DNA of 34,135 nucleotides from an uncultured Lachnospiraceae bacterium (GCA_910576895.1 CAJTJZ010000036.1:1-34135); one strand, 5' to 3'; positions 7,217-17,055 are shown, counted from the stretch's first letter. The notes: generated by a model not told the origin, from the letters alone. A program made the numbers and translations.

Positions 7217-7984
7217 TTATATTGATGTTTTGTTCGTAGTTCCCTTTCGTGGTGATTTGCCAAAATATTTTTTATAATATCGAATAAAATGTTCCGTATT
7301 TGCAAATCCCACTTCCTCTGCTACAGAAGAAACTGTTTTTCTTTGATTTGTAAGCAACACCATAGCCTTCTCCATACGCATCTTCAAAATATCTTGTTTC
7401 GGTGATGAATTAAAATATTCTTTATAATATTTATAAAATGCTGTTCTGCTCATACCAAGCTCAGAAGACATTTTCGATATTGATATATTTTTTGAACAAT
7501 CAGAAAGCATTTCATATCTGAATTTCTCAAATTGCTCTTTTACTATATCCGTTTTTATAGATGAAAATCCCCTCTTTATCAATACCAATAGCTCAAGCAT
7601 CTTTGCATTTATTATTTCCTTATAAAGTTCTCCGCCCATAAGTATTTCATTTTTTATATCAAGTGCTGTTTCGTTCATTTTTTGAAAACCTGATGGATAA
7701 AAAAGTTGGTTGGTTGTAATGTGAAATTTCTCAACTTCATTTTCAGATACATTAAAATGAATAAAAGTATTTATAAAATCAGGATTACCACAAAAACTGT
7801 GGGCATCTTTCGGAGCAAATAATATACAAGCATGTTTTTCAGTAATTATATATTCCTTATCTTTACAAAATTTCATTGGTACAGGAAAATATAAAAACAA
7901 ATAATCGCCGCTGCCATAGGGTCTTAAAATCTCATGCTTCGACACTTCTTGTCGCATATAATCAACAAAATTTACATTTATCAT
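7217..7984 (-). CDS. AraC-family transcriptional regulator
   Basis: 255 residues. The N-terminal half (about 20-130) fits a cupin-like ligand-sensing domain. The C-terminal half holds two helix-turn-helix motifs: ISKMSSELGMSRTAFYKYYK, and VSSVAEEVGFANTEHFIRYY followed by KKYFGKSPRKG, the classical AraC signature. The start has TAAGGAG 5 nt upstream. It lies 76 bp upstream of the GH2 gene on the same strand, so it most likely senses a sugar or glycoside and controls that gene. It lies 36 bp after the exporter gene with no visible terminator, so readthrough from upstream is possible. Confidence 0.93.
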   Translation of the reverse strand: MINVNFVDYMRQEVSKHEILRPYGSGDYLFLYFPVPMKFCKDKEYIITEKHACILFAPKDAHSFCGNPDFINTFIHFNVSENEVEKFHITTNQLFYPSGFQKMNETALDIKNEILMGGELYKEIINAKMLELLVLIKRGFSSIKTDIVKEQFEKFRYEMLSDCSKNISISKMSSELGMSRTAFYKYYKEYFNSSPKQDILKMRMEKAMVLLTNQRKTVSSVAEEVGFANTEHFIRYYKKYFGKSPRKGTTNKTSI

Positions 7985-8020
7985 ATTTACTCCTTAGAAG
8001 CCTATCGTTTATCAATATAT

Positions 8021-9820
8021 CTACTGCCTTTTTAAAAGTTCATAATACTTTCCTTTTCTTTGAATCAATTCTCTATGATTGCCGCTTTCTGCAATATTTC
8101 TATCACAGACATATAAAATCTTATCTGCATTTTTAATTGTTCCAAGCCTATGTGCGATTACAAAGCTTGTTCTTCCTTTTAACACCGTATGAAGCATTTC
8201 CTGAATTTTTGCTTCTGTTTCAGAATCAATATTACTTGTTGCCTCATCTAAGATAATAATTTTTGGATCTGCTAACACAAGTCTTGCAAAAGATAAAAGC
8301 TGTCTTTGTCCACCCGATAATTCTGCTCCTTGATGTGTTAGTACGGTATGATAGCCATTTGGTAGCTTTCTAATAAATTCATCTGCTGACACGGCACAAG
8401 CCGCCTTCATACATTCTTCATCCGTTGCATCGGGTCTGGAAAAACGAATATTTTCTATTACTTCCCTGCTAAATAAAAAAGTATCCTGCATCATAACACC
8501 AATCTGAGAACGCAGCGAGTTGGTTGTTACTTTAGAAATATCATGCCCATCAATTAAAATTCTACCAGACTGCACATCATAAAATCGGCTTAAAAGGCTG
8601 ACAATCGTTGTCTTTCCGCCTCCTGTTGGGCCAACTAATGCAATCATCTCTCCGGGATTTACTTTAAAATTTACATCTTCTAAAATTGGTGTTCCTTCTA
8701 TATAGGAAAAGGAAACATGTTCAAAGCTTACTTGTCCTTGTACTTTTTGTAAGACTTTCGCATCTTTTTTATCTGTAATCGAAGGTTCTTCTAAAAGCAA
8801 TTCAAAAATACGCTCCATATTGGTTGTCAGTGTTGTAATATTTTGCAAAAGCTGGCAAAGATTAAATAAAGCATCAGCAAACTGTTGTACATAGGTGGTT
8901 AAACTAACAACAAGCCCAAGCGTCAAGGTTGTCATAGGATTGTTTGTAATCATATAAAGGGATACACCATAAATCACAACAATACAAATCAGTCGAATCC
9001 CACCATGTGCCAGTGGAAATACAGCTTCTCGATAATGTGTTTCCTGCATAAAGGCATGGGTACATTGATCAATTAAATCATAAATAATCGTATCATTTAA
9101 GTCTTCACGATTAAATGCATGAATAACATCAACACCGCTAATATCTTCTGCAACAAAAGCGGTTCGATTACTATTTTTATTTTTGGAAATTCTTGTCTTT
9201 TTTTGAAGCATTCGCATTAAAAATACAGCCAGTGCAAGTAATGGAATTTCTACGACAAAAACGCAAAGTGCCAAATGAATTTCCAAAATACAAATCATAA
9301 TAATTGTAAAAATAACGGTAAAAAAATTGACAATAATCGTTGTTAATTGATTAATAAAAATTTGAGAAATTTCATCTGCATAGCTTGTAATTCGCACTAA
9401 AATCTTCCCTGTTGGACGATTATCATAATAATCAAATCCAAGTTCCATCAATTTTTTAAACATATCGTCCCGAAGTTCGCAAACAATCTGATTTCCTAAC
9501 CGCATCGTTGTAATACTATTAATATAGGCAGTAATAATCTGCCCAATTAATACGGCTGTCCAAACAGAAAGAATGATAATCGCTGCTGTTTGAAAATTCG
9601 GTCTTAAGATATCATTTTTTGGCAATACTTTATTAATAATATACATATTTAGTACCGATGGAATCATGGAAAGAATACTATTTGCTATTAAAAAAGCAAA
9701 AACCATAACATAGGTCTTTGTATATTTTTTTCCATAAGAAAGCAGTTTTCCAAGCATCTCCATACTGAACTTTCTAACAACCATTTCATCTTCAAAATAG
9801 AGATTACGTTTACTACTCAT
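8021..9820 (-). CDS. Heterodimeric ABC exporter half, catalytically competent subunit
   Basis: 599 residues: six-helix exporter domain (about 30-335) followed by an ATPase domain. Walker A GPTGGGKT (397-404), signature LSGGQ (501-505), Walker B IIILDE with the catalytic Glu526, and the switch His557 are all intact. It overlaps its partner gene by 8 bp (ATG of this gene inside the partner's 3' end), so the two are translationally coupled. The pair matches the BmrCD/LmrCD type of multidrug or lipid/peptide exporter. Substrate unknown. The neighbouring amino acid importer genes are co-directional but functionally unrelated. Confidence 0.93.
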   Translation of the reverse strand: MSSKRNLYFEDEMVVRKFSMEMLGKLLSYGKKYTKTYVMVFAFLIANSILSMIPSVLNMYIINKVLPKNDILRPNFQTAAIIILSVWTAVLIGQIITAYINSITTMRLGNQIVCELRDDMFKKLMELGFDYYDNRPTGKILVRITSYADEISQIFINQLTTIIVNFFTVIFTIIMICILEIHLALCVFVVEIPLLALAVFLMRMLQKKTRISKNKNSNRTAFVAEDISGVDVIHAFNREDLNDTIIYDLIDQCTHAFMQETHYREAVFPLAHGGIRLICIVVIYGVSLYMITNNPMTTLTLGLVVSLTTYVQQFADALFNLCQLLQNITTLTTNMERIFELLLEEPSITDKKDAKVLQKVQGQVSFEHVSFSYIEGTPILEDVNFKVNPGEMIALVGPTGGGKTTIVSLLSRFYDVQSGRILIDGHDISKVTTNSLRSQIGVMMQDTFLFSREVIENIRFSRPDATDEECMKAACAVSADEFIRKLPNGYHTVLTHQGAELSGGQRQLLSFARLVLADPKIIILDEATSNIDSETEAKIQEMLHTVLKGRTSFVIAHRLGTIKNADKILYVCDRNIAESGNHRELIQRKGKYYELLKRQ

Positions 9821-11714
9821 CCATCAGCACCTCATTTCCTGCTTGTCTTTTACAAATATCTGCATAGCTTCCACCAAGGCGAAGCAATTCTTCATGTGTA
9901 CCACGTTCTTTAATTTTTCCATCCTCCATAAAAATAATCTCATCCAAATCTTTTACGGCACTCACACGATGGGTTGCAATTAAAAGTGTTTTATCCCCTA
10001 TATATTCTTTCATATTTCCAAAAATCTTTCTTTCTGTTTCAAGATCTAAGGCACTTGTACAATCATCTAATACTAAAATAGGAGCATTTTTCATCATGGC
10101 ACGTGCAATAGAAACACGCTGTTTTTGTCCACCAGAAAGACCAAATCCTTTTTCTCCAACAATCGTTGCATAGCCATCTGGCAAGCGATCCGCAAATTCA
10201 TCTACTTCTGCAAGTTTTCCACAGCGATGAATTTCTTTGCTATCTGCATAAGGATCATAAAAGGCAATATTTGCTTCAATTGTATTAGAGAACAGAAAGG
10301 TTTCCTGCATGGCATAACCAAATTGTCTTGTAATCTCCTCTTTCTTATATTGATGAATTTCTACATGATTCAAACTAATTTTCCCTTGATGATATTCAAG
10401 CCCTGCTTGAATTGTTTTTAAAAGAACGGTTTTTCCACTACCTGTCTTTCCCATAATACCAATTTTTTTCCCATAAGGAATATCTAAATTAATATCCCAT
10501 AAAAGCATTGCCTTTTTCTTTTGTTCCATCGGCTGATCACTTATAGTATCTGTGCTATCTTCTGCAAAAACACTAACATGTTCCAGACGAATATGTGGTT
10601 CTTGTTTTCTTACGGTTTGTTTTCCAATCATTTGCTTTTGAACCATTTCTCCCGATAAAATTTCTTTTGTTCCATAAGAATCTAAAATCGTATCTTTTCT
10701 ATTTAAAAAACCAAAAAAACGCTGACTGCTTACAACACTTCCTTGAATTTCCCCTAAATTATTGGAAATTGCAATAAATTGTCTTGCAATTGTCATTAAA
10801 TAAGATAAGAAACTAGTAAACTCTCCATTTGTCATATTCATATGAATCGATAAAAAAATACCAAATGCCATACTGATAATATAAAGTGTATTTTGAATCA
10901 CAGAAAATTCCATCGAAAATTTTGCTCGAAAATCTCCAAATGCAAAAGAAGTGTCACGAAGTGCTTCATTTTTCTTTGCAAAAATGGAATGCTGATACTC
11001 CTCTTTCGCATAAGCCTTAATTGTCCGAATCCCATAAATACTTTCCTGAATTTCCGTATTTAAACTGGCATTTCTACTCCATGACTGATCATAAAACTTT
11101 TTACTATCACGAATATAATTTCTTGTTACAATAACAAATAAACAACCTGTTATTACTGGAAAAATCATTAAAATACCATTTAACCGAAATAAATAAATTG
11201 CTGATATCGTAATATAAAAAATCGGATTTAAAAGACGAGGAATAAAATCAACGTAAAGTGTCTTTAAAGTTAAAGGATCTTGATTTGCAATTGTCATCAG
11301 TTCCCCAGCAGAATATTCATTTAAAAGATTTGTACTGGCATGATTAATTTTATCAAGTGCATCTCTGCGAAGTTCCCGTTCACTTTTTATGCCAATCCAA
11401 TGCGACATATGCCAATGAACATAAAAAGACACAAAAAATATAACTAATGTCATTAGAAATACAATGCTTAAGCGAAAAAATACTGCCCAGTAATCCTCTT
11501 TTGAAATATCTGCAATTACAAAATTAAAAAAACTAGAATTATCTACGGGTTCTTGTCCAAAGGCTGGATTAATCACCCTATCCACTAGCAATGCCAAGAT
11601 TTGGGGCTCAATTAAAAGAACAATCATATGAATAAAACCAAGAAGATATCCTAAGATATGAAGCGGAATATACTTCTTAAAATATGGCATTGTATTTTTT
11701 ACTAACTGTTTCAT
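9813..11714 (-). CDS. Heterodimeric ABC exporter half with degenerate ATPase site
   Basis: 633 residues: membrane domain (about 15-330), then an ATPase domain with Walker A GKTGSGKT (422-429), signature LSGGQ (526-530) and Walker B ILVLDD. Asp551 replaces the usual catalytic Glu, the hallmark of the non-catalytic composite site in heterodimeric exporters. Residues about 345-405 between the two domains are longer and more polar than usual (KQMIGKQTVRKQEP, EDSTDTISDQPMEQKKK). The partner follows with an 8-bp overlap. The gene starts 19 bp after the amino acid ATPase gene. Confidence 0.92.
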   Translation of the reverse strand: MKQLVKNTMPYFKKYIPLHILGYLLGFIHMIVLLIEPQILALLVDRVINPAFGQEPVDNSSFFNFVIADISKEDYWAVFFRLSIVFLMTLVIFFVSFYVHWHMSHWIGIKSERELRRDALDKINHASTNLLNEYSAGELMTIANQDPLTLKTLYVDFIPRLLNPIFYITISAIYLFRLNGILMIFPVITGCLFVIVTRNYIRDSKKFYDQSWSRNASLNTEIQESIYGIRTIKAYAKEEYQHSIFAKKNEALRDTSFAFGDFRAKFSMEFSVIQNTLYIISMAFGIFLSIHMNMTNGEFTSFLSYLMTIARQFIAISNNLGEIQGSVVSSQRFFGFLNRKDTILDSYGTKEILSGEMVQKQMIGKQTVRKQEPHIRLEHVSVFAEDSTDTISDQPMEQKKKAMLLWDINLDIPYGKKIGIMGKTGSGKTVLLKTIQAGLEYHQGKISLNHVEIHQYKKEEITRQFGYAMQETFLFSNTIEANIAFYDPYADSKEIHRCGKLAEVDEFADRLPDGYATIVGEKGFGLSGGQKQRVSIARAMMKNAPILVLDDCTSALDLETERKIFGNMKEYIGDKTLLIATHRVSAVKDLDEIIFMEDGKIKERGTHEELLRLGGSYADICKRQAGNEVLMDE

Positions 11715-11733
11715 AAGCTCTCCATTATTTTGA

Positions 11734-12489
11734 TTATACTAATACTTTTTGTAAGAAATCTCGAAGCCGTTGTGCTTTCGGATTTCCAAAAACCTCTGCT
11801 GGCGTTCCTTCTTCTTTTATTATTTTTTCATCAAAGAATAACACACGACTAGCAACCTCTTTTGCAAATCCCATTTCATGTGTTACTACTAGCATCGTCA
11901 TACCAGAACTGGCAAGCCTTTTCATTAAATTTAATACTTCTCCTACCATTTCTGGATCAAGTGCAGAAGTCGGTTCATCAAATAACATAATATCTGGTTT
12001 CATAGCAAGAGAACGTGCAATCGCAATTCTTTGTTTTTGCCCGCCAGAAAGCATTGCTGGATACACATTTGCTTTTTCTGATAATCCTACACGCTCTAAT
12101 AATGTCTTTGCTTCTTTTTCCGCTTCCGACTTTGACATTAATCCAAGCTTTACAGGTGCTAACATAATATTTTCCTGAATTGTCATATTAGGAAATAGAT
12201 TAAATTGTTGAAATACCATACCAATTTTTTGGCGTACTTTATTGATATTTACCGATTTATCCGTAATATTTGTTCCCTCAAAGGAAATCGTTCCAGCCGT
12301 TGGCACTTCTAATAAATTAATTGACCGCAAAAAGGTTGATTTTCCACAACCAGATGGTCCAATAATTGCAATCACTTCTCCCTGATGAACATCAATATTA
12401 ATATTTTCCAATACAATATGATCTCCATAAGCTTTTGTCATATTTCTAATTTCCAGTAATACTTTTCCCTGTGCTGCCTTATCGCTCAT
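11734..12489 (-). CDS. glnQ: Polar amino acid ABC importer, ATP-binding protein
   Basis: 251 residues of the GlnQ/HisP type. Walker A GPSGCGKS (44-51), the Q-loop FQQFNLFP, signature LSGGQ (147-151) and Walker B IMLFDEPTSALDP are all intact. It powers the permease encoded just upstream, whose 3' end it overlaps by 11 bp. The substrate is probably glutamine or another polar amino acid by family. The gene symbol is by family resemblance only. Confidence 0.94.
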   Translation of the reverse strand: MSDKAAQGKVLLEIRNMTKAYGDHIVLENINIDVHQGEVIAIIGPSGCGKSTFLRSINLLEVPTAGTISFEGTNITDKSVNINKVRQKIGMVFQQFNLFPNMTIQENIMLAPVKLGLMSKSEAEKEAKTLLERVGLSEKANVYPAMLSGGQKQRIAIARSLAMKPDIMLFDEPTSALDPEMVGEVLNLMKRLASSGMTMLVVTHEMGFAKEVASRVLFFDEKIIKEEGTPAEVFGNPKAQRLRDFLQKVLV

Positions 12490-13984
12490 TAACTTTTAAT
12501 CTCCTTTCCAGTTTCCCTACACATTTTGTTAGCACAACTACAATAATTAAATAAATAACGGCAACAGCAATTAATGGCATAAATGCCTCATAGGTATCGC
12601 TTCGGATAATATCACCGCCACGCGTTAAATCTGTCAGTCCAATATAACCACAAATAGAAGTTTCCTTTAATAATACAATTGCTTCATTTGCTAATGCTGG
12701 TAAAACACTTTTAAATGCCTGTGGTATAATAATAAATTGCATTGTTTGTGCAAAATTAAGTCCAAGGCTGCGTCCTGCTTCAAATTGTCCCTGATCAATC
12801 GAAAGAATACCACCACGAACAATTTCTGCCACATAAGCCCCAGAATTTAATCCAAATGCAATCACTGCTACTAAAATTTTATTGATATCTACAGATCCAA
12901 AAATAATGTAAAAAATAATTAATAGCTGAATCATAACAGGTGTACCACGAATGACCGTTAAATACAATCTGCAAAGCATATCAAGAAAGGCAAACGAACC
13001 ATTCTTTTCATGACTTGATCGAATAATTGCAACAAGAAAGCCTAAGATAATTCCAAGAAGTGCTGCAAATATCGTAATAATAATTGTATTCGCAAGTCCA
13101 TCTGTAAGATATCTCCAACGATTATTTTGAATAAAATTTTGATGAAACTTCTCGGATAAACTTAGCTTTTTTACATTTTTTGCCGTATCATCTAAAACAA
13201 TAATTACCTGTTTTGCTAATGTATATGTATCTGTAAAGTCAATATTTTTTAAACGTTCCTCTGTCACTGTCATACCAGCAGCACCAAGATCCGCCTTGCC
13301 AGATTGTACTGCTGTAATAATAGAATCAAATTCCATATTATCAATTTTTAATTCCATTCCTAAACGATCACAAATTGCACGTACAATATCAACATCAATT
13401 CCTGTAATTTCATTATTTTCAAAATATTCATAAGGGCGGAAATAAGCATTGGTTGCCATTACCAAAGTACCATTGGTGCGTTGTACTCCTTCTGGTGACT
13501 CATAAGGAAATTTGCCCTTGGTATCATCTCCAATATAATTACGAATAATTTGATCTAAAATTCCTTCTTCTTTTAGTGAACTAAGAATTTCATTAATTTT
13601 TTCTTTTAATTCTGTATTATCTTTTGATATACAAATCGCATATTCTTCTTCTGCAAACTCCTCTTCTAAAATTTTTAGTTCCCCATTTTTTTCTACAAAT
13701 GCCTTTGCTGGCTGTTCATCAATAATGACACAATCTACCTTTTTTTGTTTCAATGCTTGAATCGCATCATTTCCTTTGTTAAAACGTTCAATTCTTGTAC
13801 CTGCTTCATCACCTTCATACTCATCTTTTGCATAAGTATCTCCTGTTGTTCCCATTTGCACACCAATTTTTGTTCCCGGTAAATCATCAATTGTTTCTAC
13901 TGCTGCAAATGCTTTTATTGCAATCAATAAAGATACTATTGGTAATAAAAGCAAAAATGTAAATCTTGTCATGTAACTTTTCAT
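12479..13984 (-). CDS. Polar amino acid ABC importer: circularly permuted binding protein fused to permease
   Basis: 501 residues in one chain. A signal sequence/anchor (1-28, cut likely after AFA) is followed by two halves of a family-3 solute-binding protein in reversed order. Residues about 29-160 match the second lobe and C-terminus (DDLPGTKIGVQMGTTGD, VDCVIIDEQPAKAF, GILDQIIRNYIG). Residues about 171-270 match the first lobe (GTLVMATNAYFRPYEYF, GIDVDIVRAICDRLGM, AVQSGKADLGAAGMTVTEER). The total equals one binding protein, not two. Residues about 290-495 form the permease with the EAA loop (EAGRSLGLN). It binds an amino acid outside the membrane and passes it through a GlnQ-driven channel. 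Close relatives with this layout exist in Clostridia, as far as I recall. It starts 15 bp after mtaB. Confidence 0.92.
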   Translation of the reverse strand: MKSYMTRFTFLLLLPIVSLLIAIKAFAAVETIDDLPGTKIGVQMGTTGDTYAKDEYEGDEAGTRIERFNKGNDAIQALKQKKVDCVIIDEQPAKAFVEKNGELKILEEEFAEEEYAICISKDNTELKEKINEILSSLKEEGILDQIIRNYIGDDTKGKFPYESPEGVQRTNGTLVMATNAYFRPYEYFENNEITGIDVDIVRAICDRLGMELKIDNMEFDSIITAVQSGKADLGAAGMTVTEERLKNIDFTDTYTLAKQVIIVLDDTAKNVKKLSLSEKFHQNFIQNNRWRYLTDGLANTIIITIFAALLGIILGFLVAIIRSSHEKNGSFAFLDMLCRLYLTVIRGTPVMIQLLIIFYIIFGSVDINKILVAVIAFGLNSGAYVAEIVRGGILSIDQGQFEAGRSLGLNFAQTMQFIIIPQAFKSVLPALANEAIVLLKETSICGYIGLTDLTRGGDIIRSDTYEAFMPLIAVAVIYLIIVVVLTKCVGKLERRLKVNER

Positions 13985-13999
13985 AACAGTTTCCTTTCT

Positions 14000-15403
14000 T
14001 TATTCTATATTTATCAATAATAAATCTTCCCCTAGCCTTCCGGTTACTGTTCCTGTGATAAGCTGGTTCGATCTATTTTCCTGTTTAGAAGCAGCCGTTA
14101 TGATACTAGAAGTCATATTAGAATCTATATTAGAAGAAATAAGTGCAATTTTTATATATCGCATGGTATGTCCTACCCAATAAGAACTTCCATTCCATTC
14201 TATTTTTTCTTCTAATAAAACTTGCTGTTTCTTTCCAATAAATTGATCTTGATACTTATGACGCATCTCCTGCTCTAATGCAAGCAATGCTTCGCTTCTC
14301 CTTTTTTTTGTTTCTTCTGAAACCTGATTTATCATATGTTCTGCCTTTGTTCCATGCCGTTTTGAATAAGGAAAAATATGCATCTGTGAAAATGCGGCTT
14401 GTTTTAAAAAATTATAACTTAATTCAAATTCTTCTTGTGTTTCTCCCGGAAATCCTACAATCACATCAGTTGTAATTGCAGGCAAAGAAAAATATTTTCG
14501 CAATAATTTGCATTTTTCCAGATATTCTTCTGTTGTATAATGCCGATTCATTCGCTTTAGTGTTTCATTACACCCACTTTGCAGCGAAAGATGAAAATGT
14601 GGGCAAAATTTTTCATTATCTACAAGTGGTTTTATAAATTCCTCTGTAATAATATTCGGTTCTAATGAACCAAGACGAATCCGTTTGATTCCTTCTATTT
14701 TTGATACTTCCTCTATAACATTTCCTAAAAGTACCTCTTGCTTTTCGCCATTTTTTACAAAATCCATTCCATAAGAAGAAAGATGAATACCTGTTAGCAC
14801 AATTTCTTGATAACCTGCTAAGGCAAGCCCTGTCACTTCTTTTACAATATCTGACAAGTCACGACTGCGAATACGTCCTCTTGCATAAGGGATAATACAA
14901 TAGGAACAAAATTGATTGCAACCATCTTGTATTTTAATTGAAGCACGTGTGCGTTCTCCTGCATCTGAAATAAAAAGAGATTCATACTTTTCTGACTGCA
15001 AACTAATATCTTTTATATAAGCTTTTGCTTTTTCTGTTAAAGATAGGCTTTGTTCCTTTTGATAGCTTTCTACAATGGTAACAATTTCTGCTTTTTTATT
15101 ATTACCAACAACAATATCAACAGCAAAATCAGCAGCCACTGCTTTTTGTGCCACTTGTACATAACAGCCTACTGCAACAATAACTGCCAAGGGATGCAAT
15201 TTTCTTGCTCTATGAAGCATCTGCCTTGATTTTCTATCTGCAATATTGGTTACTGTACAAGTATTAATAATATAAACTTCTGCTTCTTCACAAAATGCTA
15301 CAATTTCATATCCTGCATCTTTAAAAAGTTTTTGCATAGCATCTGTTTCATAAGAATTTACTTTACAGCCAAGGGTAAAAAAAGCAACTCGTTTTTTCAC
15401 CAT
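14000..15403 (-). CDS. mtaB: tRNA t6A37 methylthiotransferase
   Basis: Adds a methylthio group to N6-threonylcarbamoyl-adenosine 37 of tRNAs that read ANN codons. 467 residues. The N-terminal methylthiotransferase domain carries the auxiliary cluster cysteines Cys13, Cys49 and Cys80 (FFTLGCKVNSYETDAM, INTCTVT, VGCY). The radical-SAM cluster motif is Cys162/Cys166/Cys169 in GCNQFCSYCIIPYARG. The C-terminal region (about 385-467) is the TRAM-like tRNA-binding part. The sequence GCKVNSYETD separates MtaB from MiaB and RimO. It is the first gene of a minus-strand run. A candidate TATAAT at 15459-15464 lies about 55 bp upstream, with a poor -35. Confidence 0.95.
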   Translation of the reverse strand: MVKKRVAFFTLGCKVNSYETDAMQKLFKDAGYEIVAFCEEAEVYIINTCTVTNIADRKSRQMLHRARKLHPLAVIVAVGCYVQVAQKAVAADFAVDIVVGNNKKAEIVTIVESYQKEQSLSLTEKAKAYIKDISLQSEKYESLFISDAGERTRASIKIQDGCNQFCSYCIIPYARGRIRSRDLSDIVKEVTGLALAGYQEIVLTGIHLSSYGMDFVKNGEKQEVLLGNVIEEVSKIEGIKRIRLGSLEPNIITEEFIKPLVDNEKFCPHFHLSLQSGCNETLKRMNRHYTTEEYLEKCKLLRKYFSLPAITTDVIVGFPGETQEEFELSYNFLKQAAFSQMHIFPYSKRHGTKAEHMINQVSEETKKRRSEALLALEQEMRHKYQDQFIGKKQQVLLEEKIEWNGSSYWVGHTMRYIKIALISSNIDSNMTSSIITAASKQENRSNQLITGTVTGRLGEDLLLINIE

Positions 15404-15691
15404 AAAAAATCCCCCTTACTGTCCTGCTAAAATTTCTAATCAATCAACACGATTTCTTATTATACTCTAAAAATCTTCAAAAGAAAAGCAAAATATAAAA
15501 AATTATACTACAAGACTTCTAACCATCGCAATCGTAACTATACAAATGGAAAATTTTCCTAAAATTTAAAATCCCTTTAGAAAAGCTATGAAATAATCAG
15601 GTTGAACTGTTAGAAAAGCCATGCTATAATTAATATAAATATTTTTAAAAAATAATTTATAACATAATCTATAAAATATAAGGACTAAAAA
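15404..15691. other. Divergent intergenic region between mtaB and the flavoprotein cluster
   Basis: 288 bp without a gene. It holds the leftward promoter region of mtaB (TATAAT, 15459-15464) and the rightward promoter of the flavoprotein cluster (15602-15630). The block TTAGAAAAGC(T/C)ATG occurs twice on the plus strand, starting at 15577 and 15610, the second copy lying inside the rightward promoter spacer. Confidence 0.6.
15602..15630 (+). promoter_or_regulatory. Promoter for the flavoprotein-proB cluster
   Basis: TTGAAC (15602-15607), 17-bp spacer, TATAAT (15625-15630), about 60 bp before the first ATG. The spacer contains the second copy of a direct repeat that also lies 33 bp upstream. 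Confidence 0.7.
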
Positions 15692-17002
15692 ATGAAGAAA
15701 AATAATCATCAAATAGATATCATTGATATCGCTATTATTGGCGGCGGTGCTTCGGGAATTATGGCTGCTATTACAGCAGCAGAACAAGGAAAAAAAGTTC
15801 TTTTATTAGAGCAACAAGAAATAGCAGGCAGAAAACTGGCAGCTACCGGAAATGGAAAATGTAATTTTACAAATATAAATATGAAAAAAGAAGCCTTCTT
15901 TCAAGGAGAAGAAACTGATTTTTTAGATTATGCACTACATATATTTCCTCCTGAAAAAGCAATTGCATTTTTTAAAGAATCTGGTATTTATACAACGCAA
16001 AAAAATGGATATTATTATCCCTTATCTGGTCAAGCAGAGCTTGTAAAAGAAGCCCTTTTATTTCGTGTAAAAAATAGAACAAAAAATATTCTTTGTAAAT
16101 ATAGCTGTCGTGTTACAGAATTAAAAAAGAAAGGAACTATCTTTTTTGTTACTTTAGAAAATAAATATCAATATCAAGCAAAAAAAGTTATTTTATCTTG
16201 TGGAAATATGGCAGCACCACAATTAGGGGGTTCTGCATCTGGTTTATTGCTTGCTAAACAAATGGGACATACTATAATTCCTGTACTTCCAGCTCTTTGT
16301 GGGCTGAAAACTTCCTATCCCAATTGGAATAAAATAGGAAATATAAGAATACTTGCTGAAATTTCCATATATTGTGAAAAAGAAAAAAAACAATTGATAG
16401 GAAAGGAACATGGAGAATTACAAATAACAAGTTATGGTATTTCTGGTATTCCAGTATTTCAATTAAGTATACCAACTGTTCGATTATTAGAAAAAGGAAC
16501 TATAATAACGGCTGTTCTTAACTTTTTTCCAAAAGAATTAAAAAAAGATAATGTTTCCTCTTCTTTTTATTCTATTTTTCTGGATTTTTTAAAAAAGCAG
16601 TCATTGCAAGAGCCTTTGAAGCCAATATTATTAGCACTTTCTGGTATTCTTCCAGAAAAACTTTCCAAATTAATTCTTATCAAAGTTTTTGGAAAACAAA
16701 AAAAGAATCAACAAGAAACGATGCCACTGCAATCTATTGAAGAAAAAAAATTAGAAGAATTAGTACAGGTTATACAGGCTTTTGAAATTCCAATTATAGG
16801 TTATACTGGTTTTGAACATGCACAAGCAGCTTCTGGCGGTGTTTGTACAAAAGAAATTTCTCCCCAAACAATGGAATCAAAATTAGTTTCTGGATTATAT
16901 TTTACTGGAGAATTAATAGATATTGTTGGAATCTGCGGAGGCTATAATCTACATTGGGCATGGGCAAGTGGATATCTGGCTGGTATGGCTGCTGCAAAAT
17001 AA
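15692..17002 (+). CDS. BaiN/HI0933-type FAD-dependent flavoprotein
   Basis: 436 residues. The N-terminal FAD-binding Rossmann motif is IIGGGASGIMAAITAAEQGK, with the family-specific GRKLAATGNGKCNFTN just after and a C-terminal FAD motif in FTGELIDIVGICGGYNLHWA. The family (HI0933, sometimes annotated BaiN) is widespread and its physiological substrate is generally unknown. The bile-acid name comes from one member and should not be assumed here. The ribosome site is AAGGA about 9 nt before the ATG. It is the first gene of a three-gene plus-strand unit. Confidence 0.9.
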   Translation: MKKNNHQIDIIDIAIIGGGASGIMAAITAAEQGKKVLLLEQQEIAGRKLAATGNGKCNFTNINMKKEAFFQGEETDFLDYALHIFPPEKAIAFFKESGIYTTQKNGYYYPLSGQAELVKEALLFRVKNRTKNILCKYSCRVTELKKKGTIFFVTLENKYQYQAKKVILSCGNMAAPQLGGSASGLLLAKQMGHTIIPVLPALCGLKTSYPNWNKIGNIRILAEISIYCEKEKKQLIGKEHGELQITSYGISGIPVFQLSIPTVRLLEKGTIITAVLNFFPKELKKDNVSSSFYSIFLDFLKKQSLQEPLKPILLALSGILPEKLSKLILIKVFGKQKKNQQETMPLQSIEEKKLEELVQVIQAFEIPIIGYTGFEHAQAASGGVCTKEISPQTMESKLVSGLYFTGELIDIVGICGGYNLHWAWASGYLAGMAAAK

Positions 17003-17055
17003 ATATTGTTACTTTATTTGATATAGAAAGAATTCATTATGGAAGGAAAAAGAAA

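Noticed and set aside
7141..7305. N-terminal extension of the GH2 gene by 55 codons
   Set aside because: It would overlap the AraC-family gene, adds non-family residues, and ignores the strong AAGGAG before the ATG at 7140.
16954..17055. N-terminal extension of the COG2509 gene by 34 codons
   Set aside because: It overlaps the upstream flavoprotein gene; the ATG at 17056 has a good ribosome site.
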